A stretch of DNA of 64,000 bases from Paulinella micropora (Eukaryota; Cercozoa; Imbricatea; Euglyphida; Paulinellidae). Below the pieces are notes generated by a model, which was not told where the DNA came from, did no database searches, and saw only the letters and a list, made by a program, of their open reading frames with translations. The stretch is from positions 1 to 64,000 of the forward strand of contig WBZZ01004797.1 of the NCBI GenBank assembly GCA_019918135.1, read 5' to 3'. The translations under genes and the position numbers were made by a program. This document shows positions 38,896-50,100 of the stretch, piece after piece; position 1 is the stretch's first letter, and each line of letters begins with the position of its first letter.

Positions 38896-39897
38896 ATGGA
38901 CAATAAGCACACAAATCAGCAACAACAACAACAAGAAAATCATGAGGAAACAAAGCAGAAAGAAAAACTGGAAGAAGCACTTGAAATACATAATCAATCT
39001 AAGCCAACTAAGATATGGAATACGATAACAGCACCAGAAGCAAAACCGTTGAGCCAAGTTTTTATCGACTTAATGGATATGTCAAAGGTGGCAACTAAGA
39101 AAGAAAATGCTAATTATAATTTCGGACTAGTAGCAATTGATGTCTATAGCCGTCGTGGCTGGATTGAACCAATTAAAAACAAAACAACAAGCTATGTTTT
39201 GGAAGGTCTCAAAAAAACATTTACAAAAGAAGTTCCAGAAAGAATTACATCAGATGATGGTGGTGAGTTTAAGGGTCAAGTGGCTGAATATTTTAGGCAA
39301 AATAATATTGAGCACAGGCCGGTTCAAATAGGCGATCACAGAACAATGGGAATAATAGATAGATTTATTAGAACAATTAGAAACGAATTAAATTTGATAT
39401 GGGAAGTTAATGAAAATTTTCAATGGGTACCTATTATTCATGAGGTTGTTGATGCATATAATAAAACATATCACAACACAATTAAAGCAGTGCCTATTAA
39501 TTTTTATGAAGGGACTGAAAAAAACACTCAAGAAATATACAGAAATCCTTTAATTAATGAATTCCCTAAGGGGACAAGAGTGAGAAAGGAATTAGAACGA
39601 ACTATTTTTTCAAAAGGTGATAAACAATTTAGTAGAGCCGTTTATAAAGTTAAAGGCCGTAAAGGATTTAAAGTCATTTTGTCAGAAGAGGACTTGGTTA
39701 GGCCAACTGAATTATTGAAAACTAAAGTTGAAGAACAACCTGAAGAAACAGAACCGGCTGAGCAGTTGGCTGATAAAGTTAAAGAATTGACTAAACAGAA
39801 AAAAAATATTAATTTATTAAAATCATTAGATGTAAAACCGGAAAATATACGGACTAGCTCAAGACTAAGAAAGAAAAAAGAAATGTTAGATTTGTAA
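38896..39897 (+). CDS. INT: Retrovirus-type integrase, copy B
   Basis: The product has 333 residues. A Gln/Glu-rich start precedes the core, which shows VFIDLMDMS, ITSDDGGEFKG and GIIDRFIRTIRNEL. A C-terminal SH3-like part (FPKGTRVRKEL, VKGRKGFKVIL) and the tail IRTSSRLRKKKEMLDL follow. The core is only about half identical to integrase A by eye, although surrounding structural genes of A and B are much closer. The tail is almost unchanged, which suggests a targeting or nuclear-import role for it (inference). It looks whole. Confidence 0.85.
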   Translation: MDNKHTNQQQQQQENHEETKQKEKLEEALEIHNQSKPTKIWNTITAPEAKPLSQVFIDLMDMSKVATKKENANYNFGLVAIDVYSRRGWIEPIKNKTTSYVLEGLKKTFTKEVPERITSDDGGEFKGQVAEYFRQNNIEHRPVQIGDHRTMGIIDRFIRTIRNELNLIWEVNENFQWVPIIHEVVDAYNKTYHNTIKAVPINFYEGTEKNTQEIYRNPLINEFPKGTRVRKELERTIFSKGDKQFSRAVYKVKGRKGFKVILSEEDLVRPTELLKTKVEEQPEETEPAEQLADKVKELTKQKKNINLLKSLDVKPENIRTSSRLRKKKEMLDL

Positions 39898-39925
39898 TTT
39901 AATTACACTATCATAACAACCATTA

Positions 39926-40381
39926 TTAGGCTTCTTCAGTTTGAAAGTAAGCCTTGTAAATAGTCAATGGGTCAAGGTTGTAATATGCGTTGATTTTTAC
40001 AAGATTGTCCATCAAACGAAAAAGCCTGACAGAGTTATCAGGATAGACTGCGAGTCGGTAGTCGGGAATTTGGTCAGGTTTCAAAGCAGAATGGTAGCGA
40101 TACAATGAAACCTCTGATCTGCCTTCCTTGTTATCAGCCCAGAAATTAGCAATTCCTGCTTCTCTGTTCAGGTTATAGTAGTACGTGTGGCCAACTTCTG
40201 GAATAGGGACTACACCAGCTGGTCGCCCACGACGAGCCGACTTCCTTTCCCCTCTTCCAATTCCGAGCTCCCTCATTTTATTCTCAGCATCATCAACATC
40301 AGGATCTTGAGCAGGTTGAACTTGTGCTTGTTCGCCAACGGGCTCCTCCGCTGGTTCTGGTTGTCTTGCTCGCTGAGCCAT
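39926..40381 (-). CDS. Conserved unknown protein near the integrase end, copy B
   Basis: The product has 151 residues and starts MAQRARQPEPAEEPVGEQ. It has a Pro/Glu/Gln-rich N-terminus, an Arg-rich patch (RGERKSARRGRPAG) and a globular C-terminal half with FWADNKEG and SVRLFRLM that distantly matches 14,035-14,481. The conserved hairpin sits just upstream of its start. Role unknown. Confidence 0.5.
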   Translation of the reverse strand: MAQRARQPEPAEEPVGEQAQVQPAQDPDVDDAENKMRELGIGRGERKSARRGRPAGVVPIPEVGHTYYYNLNREAGIANFWADNKEGRSEVSLYRYHSALKPDQIPDYRLAVYPDNSVRLFRLMDNLVKINAYYNLDPLTIYKAYFQTEEA

Positions 40382-40384
40382 CAC

Positions 40385-40426
40385 CTACCCACATATCAAA
40401 AAGCACAAAAACACATACGTGGGTAG
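40385..40426. other. Conserved hairpin upstream of the unknown gene, copy B
   Basis: A 12-base stem, CTACCCACATAT with ATACGTGGGTAG (one mismatch), encloses a loop with AAAAAGCAC. It is the counterpart of 14,487-14,527, with a G-C to A-T swap in the stem. Confidence 0.65.
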
Positions 40427-40557
40427 TGCCCTGATAGCCGTTCTAATTATTTATATGTCTATTATGTGCTTTTTACTAATGTTTTTGCTTTTGACTACCA
40501 AAAACAAATTGTTTATATTATCTTATGTGCGTGTGTGTCGTGTTGATTTAGGAGAGT

Positions 40558-40575
40558 TGAGCGGGTAGGCAGACA
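40558..40575 (+). other. 18-base conserved non-coding motif, copy B
   Basis: TGAGCGGGTAGGCAGACA is identical to 14,666-14,683. Confidence 0.6.
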
Positions 40576-40597
40576 CCACACAACACAAACAAGACAA

Positions 40598-41051
40598 TTA
40601 TGCATTATTGTTTTCTAATCTCTTTTGATATGTATTCCATTCAGATAAGACATCTTCAAAAGATTTTCCGTTTTCGATTAAATTTCTAGCATATTCTTCT
40701 TCCTTTAAAGATAATATCTGTTTCTTTGCTAGAAGCCAACTATCAAATAACTTCATTTCTTTCTTTTTATTCTCCTCATTTCTCTTTCTCTTTCGTTTTG
40801 CTTTATTTATTGCTTCCTTCCTTTTATTGTTCTCTTCAATAACTTCCAATCTTTGGTCGGCAGAATTTAAGCGAGAGTATAGTTCATCTATTATGTTTTC
40901 TATTTCACTTTTTTTATTCTTATATATTTCAATTTTATCTTCAATCATTCTCTTATATCTTTTTACTACTGATTCTGATCTGTCTTCATAATATTCATCC
41001 CAATCCTTAGTCCTCCCTACTCGCTTCATCAACACTCTCGCTGTCGCTCAT
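40598..41051 (-). CDS. Coiled-coil protein near the integrase end, copy B
   Basis: The start is probably at 41,051 (MSDSESVDEAS, like MSDYVDDEA in A). The protein is then almost all coiled coil, rich in Lys, Glu, Ile and Asn, and ends with EEEYARNLIENGKSFEDV, matching A. A hydrophobic stretch (FFVFAFLVIFGLLSFL) is encoded just upstream on the same strand, as in A. Family unknown. A frame problem near the start is possible. Confidence 0.45.
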
Positions 41052-41600
41052 CTATTTGAAGGAATGAAAGAAGTCCGAAAATGACAAGAAATGCGAAAAC
41101 AAAAAAACATTTTTCTGATTTTCTGTGAGGTGCGTGATCTGTTTCTTCTTCCTTTTATTCGTGGTTTGATATTTTATTTTTCCTTTTTTTAGGTGGATGA
41201 AAACTTTGATGTTGTCCAAAAATGTTGTCTGCGATAATCTAGAATTTATCAGTTTTTTTGGTGTGTGGTGGGGATGCCTTTTTAATTTTTTGGATGGCTT
41301 TAATTTCGGCGGATCGGTGTGATTAGTTGCTTTGTGAGTTGGTTGGTGGCTTATGCGATGTTGTTTTATGGTTTCTTATTTTATTACAATGATTGATGTG
41401 AATAATGATTTGTTTTTATGTTTTGAGTTCATTTTTCTGTTTTTCTTATTGTGGATAACTTTTAAGACTAAGGCTTATTTGCTTATAATTGCTTTCTGTA
41501 TTGTTTGTTTGCGAAATGAAGAGGAGAGCCGTTGGAATCATTTTGATTTCAACGGAGGTATGTATTGAAAAAGTGTGCCAAAGTGGCACCCTATACTACT
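41052..41600. other. T-rich right end of element B with hairpin
   Basis: No gene is supported. The stretch is T/G-rich. A hairpin at 41,529-41,555 (arms CCGTTGGAATCA and TGATTTCAACGG, one wobble) is followed by GGTATG. Element B should end close to here. Confidence 0.45.
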
Positions 41601-42372
41601 CTAAGATTGATGTCTGCAACACGGCCCTACACCTTGGTAGAGATGCACAGCTTCTCTGCTACTGAGTTCTGCACATGTTGAATAGACAGTGCAAGCTTGC
41701 GTCCTTCCCCGTGCAACCACGCACGCACAAACGTGTCAGATCGATAGAATAGACCCAGGAGACGTGTCTTGTCATTCACCTTGCGCCGGTTAGAGCTCCT
41801 CAGCACAGAAAGCAGCCCAAACTTGCACTCCATATTTCTAGCCAGTAGACGCTTGGGCCAGTATCACATGTGATTGTCTTCCACACCCCCTCTAGACCAC
41901 ATCTCACGACATGTTTTCAAAACCTGTACTTGGGCCATGCAACTGATACCTTTCCAGCTCCATCGGTTAGCTTTCTGGGAGTGCCAGAGGCGCTTCTAGA
42001 CTATGGTGGGGTGCTGGACTTTCAAATTCATCCTCTTTACTCACTATTCTTGTCACACACGTGCGCTACACACAAACTAAATGCATGTTCTTTCATCCAG
42101 CAAAAAGGCAGACCGGCATATCATATTTGCAGCCCCCGCGGTGGATGTCTTTATGCATGGTGCATATGTGTATGTATTTATGTATTTGTGCGTGCATGAA
42201 TGTATGTATCTATTCACGTATGCGTACGTATCCTGTGTATGCATGCGTATGTATGTGTATTTCTGTGTATGCATGTGTGCATGTGTGCATTGTATGTGTT
42301 CTATGTGTTTGTACGTATGTATGCATGCATGTGTTCATGCTTGCATGCATGCATGCATGCATGCATGTATGC
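41601..42372 (+). repeat. Left arm of a large inverted repeat
   Basis: The arm starts CTAAGATTGATGTCTGC and is matched in reverse at about 43,186-43,957, with only a few differences over some 770 bases. It ends in an alternating TGCA/TGTA tract. Both arms encode the same 68-residue frame starting MECKFGLLSVLRSS; no family was recognised. Confidence 0.85.
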
Positions 42373-43185
42373 ATGTATATTGTACGCATGAATGAATGCA
42401 GTGTAAGTATGCATGCTTGTTCGTAATACATTGTTTGTATGTACCGTCGTTGCAGTGTGCGTATGTATATATGTGACGTATTTATGTGTGTAGGATATGT
42501 AGGGTATGTATGTATTTATTTACGGCATTTATCTACGTATGCATAGATGGTCTTCAATTATTAAAAGTCGATCAGTGGAGAAAAAAAAAAAAAAGTCCAA
42601 CACACTAATAATTAAAGTTCTAAGTTTCTGGGGAAAAAAAAAGTTGAACATTGTGTCAAAGGTCAAGGGTGGCCACAGCGTACTTTATACAGCTAACGTG
42701 TCTGTAATATTTGATATGAATTGATTGATCATAGGTTGATAGGCTCTTTCAATAATCCTATTTGATCGTAGCTATCGGTATTAATACCATGTTCGGCGTG
42801 GCTGTATTGAAATTATTACCGATATCGATAAGTAGATCGATTTTTAAACATTATTATTTATAATACTATACTATCCGGTGCTGCCTAATCAAGAAACGTT
42901 TTTAATTTTGACGATTACACTTCTGTCGGTTCTACTGAACTGGCCGCCATAGATTCTTCTCGATAAAATTTCAATACTAGTGCAGAAACTGATTCAAAAC
43001 CATGAGACAATTTTTATTGATACAATATTCAGGCAGAGCTTCGAGACTCACTACGCCAAACATTCACATGTTCATGTGATGAATACAGGCTTGTGGACAA
43101 TGACATATATTCATAAAGCAGGCGCCCCCATGACATATTCATAAAGGAGGCGCCCCATAAATACACATACATACATTCACTGCAA
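42373..43185. other. Spacer between the inverted-repeat arms
   Basis: AT-rich sequence of about 800 bases. A near-duplicate stretch ACATAT...TTCATAAA...GGCGCCCC occurs twice at about 43,103-43,157. No gene is supported. Confidence 0.5.
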
Positions 43186-43957
43186 GCATACATACATGCA
43201 TGCATGCATGCATGCAAGCATGAACACATGCATGCATACATACGTACAAACACATAGAACACATACAATGCACACATGCACACATGCATACACAGAAATA
43301 CACATACATACGCATGCATACACATGATACGTACGCATACGTGAATAGATACATACATTCATGCACGCACAAATACATAAATACATACACATATGCACCA
43401 TGCATAAAGACATCCACCGCGGGGGCTGCAAATATGATATGCCAGTCTGCCTTTTTGCTGGATGAAAGAACATGCATTTAGTTTGTGTGTAGCGCACGTG
43501 TGTGACAAAAATAGTGAGTAAAGAGGATGAATTTGAAAGTCCAGCACCCCACCATAGTCTAGAAGCGCCTCCGGCACTCCCAGAAAGCTAACCGATGGAG
43601 CTGGAAAGGTATCAGTTGCATGGCCCAAAAACAGGCTTTGAAAACATGTCGTGAGATGTGGTCTAGAGGGGGTGTGGAAGACAATCACATGTGATACTGG
43701 CCCAAGCGTCTACTGGCTAGAAATATGGAGTGCAAGTTTGGGCTGCTTTCTGTGCTGAGGAGCTCTAACCGGCGCAAGGTGAATGACAAGACACGTCTCC
43801 TGGGTCTATTCTATCGATCTGACACGTTTGTGCGTGCGTGGTTGCACGGGGAAGGACGCAAGCTTGCACTGTCTATTCAACATGTGCAGAACTCAGTAGC
43901 AGAGAAGCTGTGCATCTCTACCAAGGTGTAGGGCCGTGTTGCAGACATCAATCTTAG
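43186..43957 (-). repeat. Right arm of a large inverted repeat
   Basis: Reverse complement of 41,601-42,372, ending at CAATCTTAG. No target duplication is visible in the flanks (TACTACT on the left, GGCAAGC on the right). Confidence 0.85.
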
Positions 43958-45424
43958 GGCAAGCTATTGTGCTAGATCTGGGTAGTTGCATGGCATGCTG
44001 TGGGACGTGGGGAAATGCACGCAGACAGCGCAAGGAGAAAGGTAGTCAGTCAGTCGCAAACAACAGACCAAGCAGGTGTGATACAGCCTCGAGAAAAACA
44101 CAGGCAGGCAAGAAAGGAAATTGCTTAGTCATAGCGTACAGACATCAAGAGGCACCTAGACTATCGTTCTGGCTCAAAACATGCTGTGTCCCAGGTCGAA
44201 CAGCAAACAAACACGACCAACCTCGCTGCCCTCCATTTCGAGCCTCTGATTTCCGGCAGAAAAGAATGCTGCGAGATGACTGAGTTTTGCCAAAGCCCTT
44301 GCACAAACGTCTCCGAGGACCCCTCAGCACCGGCAAAACCTTCCCACTGCACATCTTCCAGAAAGGTAAGCAGGCAACATCGAAGGAATAGCCCTCCATC
44401 ACTCTCAAGTGGGTTTTACTCATCGTGACGGCTTCACCCGCCACCGCCCAGCGCTTTTCCCTCTTGGACGATGGCTAGTCAAGCTACGCCACGACCAGAG
44501 TATCTCTGTAAGTCCTTGATCGCCTCTTATGCCTGCAGGTCAACGATCATTCTCATCGAACCTGAACACCTCGGTGATTATATCGGCAAGGCATAATTGG
44601 TGCATTAAACTTGGTTCATCTCGGCTGCGCGATACATGCGGGCCTAGCTTCCTACGGCTCGACGTCAGCTCCCGGATATCAACACATCGCTGCTGCGCCT
44701 CAATTGTCTCAGTCCCGCTACCGCAGCCCGATATCCGGCCCCGGTTGATCTCCGTCTGCAATGCGCTACACATCGACGCACTTCTTTTTCATCTTCCCCT
44801 GTGCCGCGTTTAAAGAGACCAATCTTTCTCTGAAAATTTCAAGACTGGAGTCGGAGTCTCCTTTTCCTTCAAACTTTTTTTAGCGAGACAAGTCACTGAC
44901 CCATCGTTAGTCACTCATCATCTTCTGTACGCAACTCTACTAGGTCGGGGGGGGGGGGGGGAGCTATCAGACTAAGCACTTTAACGACTGGCCAAAATCA
45001 CATTAAGCAGTTAATGCTTTGCGGTTTATATAGAGGTTAGTGGAGTTCTTGGCGGTGAAGCCAAGTGTCCGGTCACAATATTAATAAAAAGACAAGTCTG
45101 AATACAGAGACAATCTTTAATCAGTCATTACCCTTTAATGAAAGGAAGGAAAAGTGACACAGCACCACTCAAAACTGGAACTACACTAGGTGCTGGTTCA
45201 GACATTCCAGAAAATAAGATAAATTACTTAATAAAGGTAATAGTATGGAAATACTGGAGTTCAGGACTGAATTAAGTAATAGTGACAAAAAGGCAATTGA
45301 TTGCATCCGTCTAACTTAGGATAAAATTATTAGTATTACTACTTGACTAAAACTGAATTGAATAATTCTATGGGAATAACGCACCCCCCGAAATCCCAAT
45401 TTCATAACGGCGAAGTTAAGAAAA
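43958..45424. other. Stretch without recognised features
   Basis: Higher GC than the viral part. Short open frames only, none convincing. A run of 15 G lies at 44,947-44,961. Confidence 0.5.
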
Positions 45425-45693
45425 TGAATTTCCAGTAGGATAATCTCATTAGAATTATTAGCTGAAAAGGGGAAGAAGGATGGAGGGGGTACGAGGGGTA
45501 GTGACGATCAGGGCGGCACTAAACGCACCCAGAAATGTAAGAAGGATAAGAACAAGAAGGAGAAAACCTGCTTCAACTGCAAGGGCAAGGGACATTATGC
45601 CTCTAACTGCAAGAAGCCTTGCTTACGGTGTGGCGGGGATCATCCCCTCCCTAAGTGTAAGTATGTGAACGGATTCCACTTGTTTACTGACTA
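45425..45693 (+). pseudogene. Gag-type double zinc-knuckle fragment
   Basis: The plus strand encodes a Lys-rich run, then CFNCKGKGHYASNC (C-x2-C-x4-H-x4-C) and CLRCGGDHPLPKC, then a stop. This is the nucleocapsid end of a retroelement gag, or a related CCHC protein. It lies outside the LTRs of the neighbouring element and on the opposite strand, so it comes from a different, older insertion. Only the fragment remains. Confidence 0.6.
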
Positions 45694-46067
45694 AAAAATA
45701 GCTAAACCTATTCAAAAAGCAGGATCATATTTTTTTTCGAAGTGCTGGAAGACGCTTTTTGGTCAGATGGTTTGTTGTCCACACACATCGATATAAAAAA
45801 TCCTTAAGCATAAGTAATTGAACACATGCTATCTACTCATTTACATAACACACAGTACAGGAGCACATTCTCAAGCTGAGAAATACAACGCACATTTTCT
45901 GACTTCTGGACTGCCATCTTTTCCTAGCACGGTCAGCCCGCAAGTCACCACAGAAAACGACTACTGAATTTCCGGGAATTTTTTCCAAAAAATGGTCAGA
46001 ATAGCACAAACTCCAGGAAACATCTCCTCCTAAACCAGGAAAGCTTTTTCAAAAAGGTTTGTAAATT
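45694..46067. other. Stretch without recognised features
   Basis: AT-rich, no gene or repeat recognised. Confidence 0.4.
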
Positions 46068-46307
46068 TGTAATGCCCCCAACGATAGCTCGAAAAAAAGT
46101 CGGTAATACAACCAAACACAGTCCTCAAGAATGAGAATGATGTCTCGTTGTATTAGCTCAGTGAAGCCAAAAAAGGAAAACGGCAACAGACCAGGAATAA
46201 AATGGCATCAGGTCCAAATCCGGACAAATAATACTGAAAAACAAGCTGGTGCACCTGTCACCAGGAAAAGGTACTTTTTACCGGCTATCCGGGGGGTGAT
46301 GCCTACA
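46068..46307 (-). repeat. 3' LTR
   Basis: 240 bases, direct copy of 56,421-56,660. Because the element reads on the minus strand, this is the downstream LTR. Confidence 0.92.
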
Positions 46308-46321
46308 GTACCCCCTCCCGA
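46308..46321 (-). other. Polypurine tract
   Basis: The minus strand reads TCGGGAGGGGGTAC directly before the LTR, the usual place of the plus-strand primer. Confidence 0.7.
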
Positions 46322-47133
46322 TTTTATGACGGAAATAGCATTTTCGTCATACACCTTCTGATTTCTTTCTGCAAATAGTATGCGCTATGGAGTCATGCCA
46401 CACAGCGCATCGACCCACGGATAGACGCTAAAAGACGATAAATATATCCTCATACGGCACGTCAAAGCGGATTCTCTAGCCTTGCTTGTAAATTTTGAAC
46501 TCCTTCCCCTCAATTTTTTTTTCGGCAGTATGTCAAGAACAAACGTACTATCAATAAAAAATACAAGCAACGTGGTGCTGTAGTACGATTCCCCCTTTGA
46601 TCTCCTTCTTCTTCTTATCATTATCATTATTATTATTATTATTCACAGGGAGATCGTAAGTACATTGTCTTTTTTAATGACATACCCTTGTATAAGGCGG
46701 ATATCCTATGATATAGTATTAGGGGGCCAGTCCTAATAGCTATATCCGAAGTCGAGGTGTATGTACCCGACCCTGCGATATACCGACACAAGTAGAGATT
46801 GACCGTGCTCAGGTACGACAGTATATAATCTATCGTAAAAAATAATTTAATGAAAGTTTCAGAGAACATTTCATTTTCGAGAACATCATCCCAGGACTTG
46901 GAAAGGGTCATACCCGGGAACACCATCGCTCAATACACTAGCGATCCCCGTATACGGTGTAGTATCATCGTCGATCGACCTTTCGCACTCGTATGTTGCG
47001 ATCGAATGCCAAGTTATATCACTGAGTCTTTTTTATATTCATATTGATAACTGATGATGCATGATCAAATCATGATACGCCGTGGGCAATCAATCAGTTT
47101 ATTTGAGACGCATAAAGAAAAATAGTTTCTTTG
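46322..47133 (-). other. 3' untranslated part of the retrotransposon
   Basis: No conserved frame. A short (TTA)n tract lies near 46,620-46,642. Confidence 0.5.
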
Positions 47134-50100
47134 TCACTGCCTTCGTCGTCTGGCGCGGATTTCTTTGCCTGGTGGAGGACCACCAACAAAAGTCAGATCG
47201 AACTTTGACTGTTCGAGAATGTCCCAGATCTTATTAGGGATTCCGCCCAACGATAATTCAAAAGGGACATCAAGCACTCGTCTTGGCAGTGTCTGAATGG
47301 TCCACGCAGTGTAATCCCTGTCTCTGGGAGTAATTGTATCATCCCATGTCTCGAGACTTTTTGCGTCTTTATATACTGGCAGATAATATCTTGCCTTTGG
47401 ATCCTCAACCGGGTCCATACTTCTCCAGAACTGGAGTATCGGTTGTACTATCTTTGCGGCTGATGATATTTTGAGTGTCCGTGTGACACGCATCTGTCGT
47501 GGGACCGCCACGACCCGCATCAAGTATAAGTCTGAGAGAGTGTCATCAGCGACATGTTGTTCCGCTGGTCTCATCAGATAGAAAACATTTTTCACCCATG
47601 CGATGGTTGCTATCGCATCGCCTTCCTTCCATCGCTCATGGACAATCTCAACGTTGCCCGCGTTTGGGTCAGTGTCCGTCCCCTCCTCCTCCTGGTGGAC
47701 GTCCTTTGATCTCATCGACCTCATCGCCTTCCTCGGTTGGTCGTTGATAAGATCATTCCGCGCTCTCCTTAGCTGCGCCTCTGTGATCTTCTCCTTCTTT
47801 CCGCTATGCTCTCGCGGAGACTTAGACTGAGTCCCCACCGCGCTTATGCGGTCAGTCTTCTCCTTACTGTCCACCTCACTCTCCTCCTTCTCAGCTATCG
47901 GTGCCCGATAAGCATCGTCTTGATCTATGCCAGCCTCCTTGTGGATGGGCGGCACCTCTTTGAAATCATCTTTCATCCGTTTTAACGCCTCCTCAACGGA
48001 TTCATCTTCCAATAAGAAGGGATCATACTTAATCAGCCTTCTTACATTCACAATTTGCACCTTCCCTCTACCCCTGATCTTGTAGTTCAGAGGTCCCGTC
48101 TGTTCCATAATCTGATAAGGTCCTTTCCAGTGAGTGAACAGCTTAGAGCTGACTCCTTTCGGGACCTGAGGATGATACAACAGTACAATATCCCCAACCT
48201 GAAACTTGATCTGATCCAAGTGCGCTTGTCGCACCCCTTCAGCATCAGTCTTTCGGCGCTTCGCCTCTCTATGCGCCCTGACTATTTGTTCCGCCTCCAT
48301 CTTCACTCTAAGTCTCATCCCAAACAACTCATCCGCATCCGCCCAAGTGTCTTTTGGGTGAAGGAGCGAAGTCGGGATATCAGGCTCACGCCCATATACT
48401 AACTGATATGGCGAGATTGAGCTCTTCGAGCCTCCTAACGCCGTAGAGGGTAGACAGTTCATTGCAAACGCAAATGATGGTGCTGCCTCGACCCATGCTC
48501 TTTGATTCTCCTTCTTCGTGCAATACATCTTTAGCGAGGCTTTGAGGGGTCTGTGTACCCGCTCGATTTTCCCATTTGCTCGCGGGTTATAGGCAGTAAC
48601 ATATTGCCATTTCATCCCGTAATACTTAGATAGTTTGTCGATGACCTCGTTATTAAAGTCCGAGCCTCGATCAGAACATATCTTTCTTGGTACTCCGATC
48701 TGTGAGATGATCCTATCGATCAGCGCCTTGGCCGTCGTCTTGCCGGTAACGTCTTTGATAGGGATGATCCACACATAGTTGGTGGCTCTGTCAATAGCCG
48801 TAAGGAGGTATTTGTAACCATCCTTCGATTCTGGGAAAGGTCCCACATGATCAATGTGTATAAACTCAAACATCCCCGCATGAAGAGGAAATTCGCCAAT
48901 CAGGCCGAAATTTGCCTTCAGTGGTGTTTTGTTTATCTTGCACGGGATGCATGCATCCACCGCCTGATCTATCTCCTCCTTCATCTTCTTCCACCAGAAT
49001 CGCCTCGCTACGAACACATGAGTTCGTTGTCGACCCGGATGCGCCAAAAGTGGGCAATTGTGGGCTGCGACAAATATAAATCGTCTGACTCTCCGGTACC
49101 CAAAGGGTCCATTTGTCCGGCTGTGACGCATAGCGACCGTGAAGGCCCTTGTACCACAGTAGACCATCTCTCCATCCCATCTCCTTCATCTGATCTTTGA
49201 TCGCTTTCGTCATCCGTAGCTCATCCGGGTTCTGATATAACTGTATCAGTTCTTTAAACTCCGGATCTTGAGCCTGTTGTTGCCTCCATGCGGTAGGCGA
49301 GGCTATATGGATAGTACCATCTTCTAGCCGTACCCCGATTCTTTCCGGGTCATCGTCTAGGTCACTTCTCCGCTCTTGAGGAGGCTCCGCATAAACATCC
49401 TGCGTCTCCTCTTCCTCTCTTATGTTCGCCTTCCCATTCTCGTATACCTCATAGGACCACTCAGCGTCCTCCTGGGTATGTAGCTCACAACATATCCCGT
49501 GATCCGGGCCTTGTGGACTGTACCGTAGACCTGTGCGGTCATATCGGACTCCACTCGCCATCTCCATCGCCTCAATGTGGCTGACCTCATACACCTTGTC
49601 AGTGGACAAGTCTTCCATCTCCACCGTGACACCAACGCCGATACTTCTGAGTTAAACTCTAGCCTAGAGAGGCTATCAGCGACCACATTTCGCTTTCCCG
49701 GTAGATGGACCATTGTAAAATCGAAACAAGACAAGAACGCTTGCCACCGCGCCAGCCGTCCCGTCTGTTCATGATTCATCAACCATAACAGGTTATGATG
49801 ATCAGTTCTGACAGTAAATTGAGGTCCTCCCCACAAATACTCTCTGAGCCTCTTGAGCGCCCATACTACCGCCAACGCCTCTCTTGGCCTTGTGCAATAG
49901 TTTCTCTCCGCCGCACACAACTTCCTACTAATAAACATGATTGGGCGTAATTTCTTCTCCTCATCCTCTTGTTGTAATACAGCCCCAATCGCAAACTTAG
50001 ATGCGTCTGTATCGACTACGAATTGTTTCGTAAAGTCGGGCATCGTTAACACCAGTCCTCCGTCTTTCGGGTCTTTGTAAATGAGATCTTTGAGCGCATG

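Larger units (their letters stand above)
20006..41560. mobile_element. Element B: Polinton / Mavirus-like integrated virus, near full length
   Basis: This unit is about 21.5 kb long, with polymerase at the left, the morphogenesis and fibre modules in the middle and integrase near the right. It carries every gene type seen in A, plus the polymerase, two ExoX-C-like genes, an AP2-like protein and a GIY-YIG nuclease. The left limit is taken at the palindromic junction and the right limit at a hairpin near 41,529-41,555; both are provisional, because I found no terminal inverted repeat or target duplication. It is a fossil with about ten breaks. Penton, virion protein, basic protein, membrane protein, integrase and GIY-YIG genes look whole. 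Confidence 0.8.

Noticed and set aside
1-41560. Window as the genome of a free virus
   Set aside because: Two decayed copies lie in one sequence with a retrotransposon and SINE arrays behind them, so these are integrated fossils in a host chromosome.
42061-43497. Cys/Met/His-rich open frames on both strands
   Set aside because: They are translations of TGTA/TGCA-type repeats in the inverted-repeat arms.
41627-43931. 68-residue frame MECKFGLLSVLRSS in both inverted-repeat arms as a gene
   Set aside because: It looks protein-like, but the identity of the arms gives no independent evidence and no family was recognised.
46639-46926. 95-residue minus-strand frame after the integrase as an env-like gene
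   Set aside because: Too short, no signal peptide or conserved motif. It lies in the 3' untranslated part of the retrotransposon.
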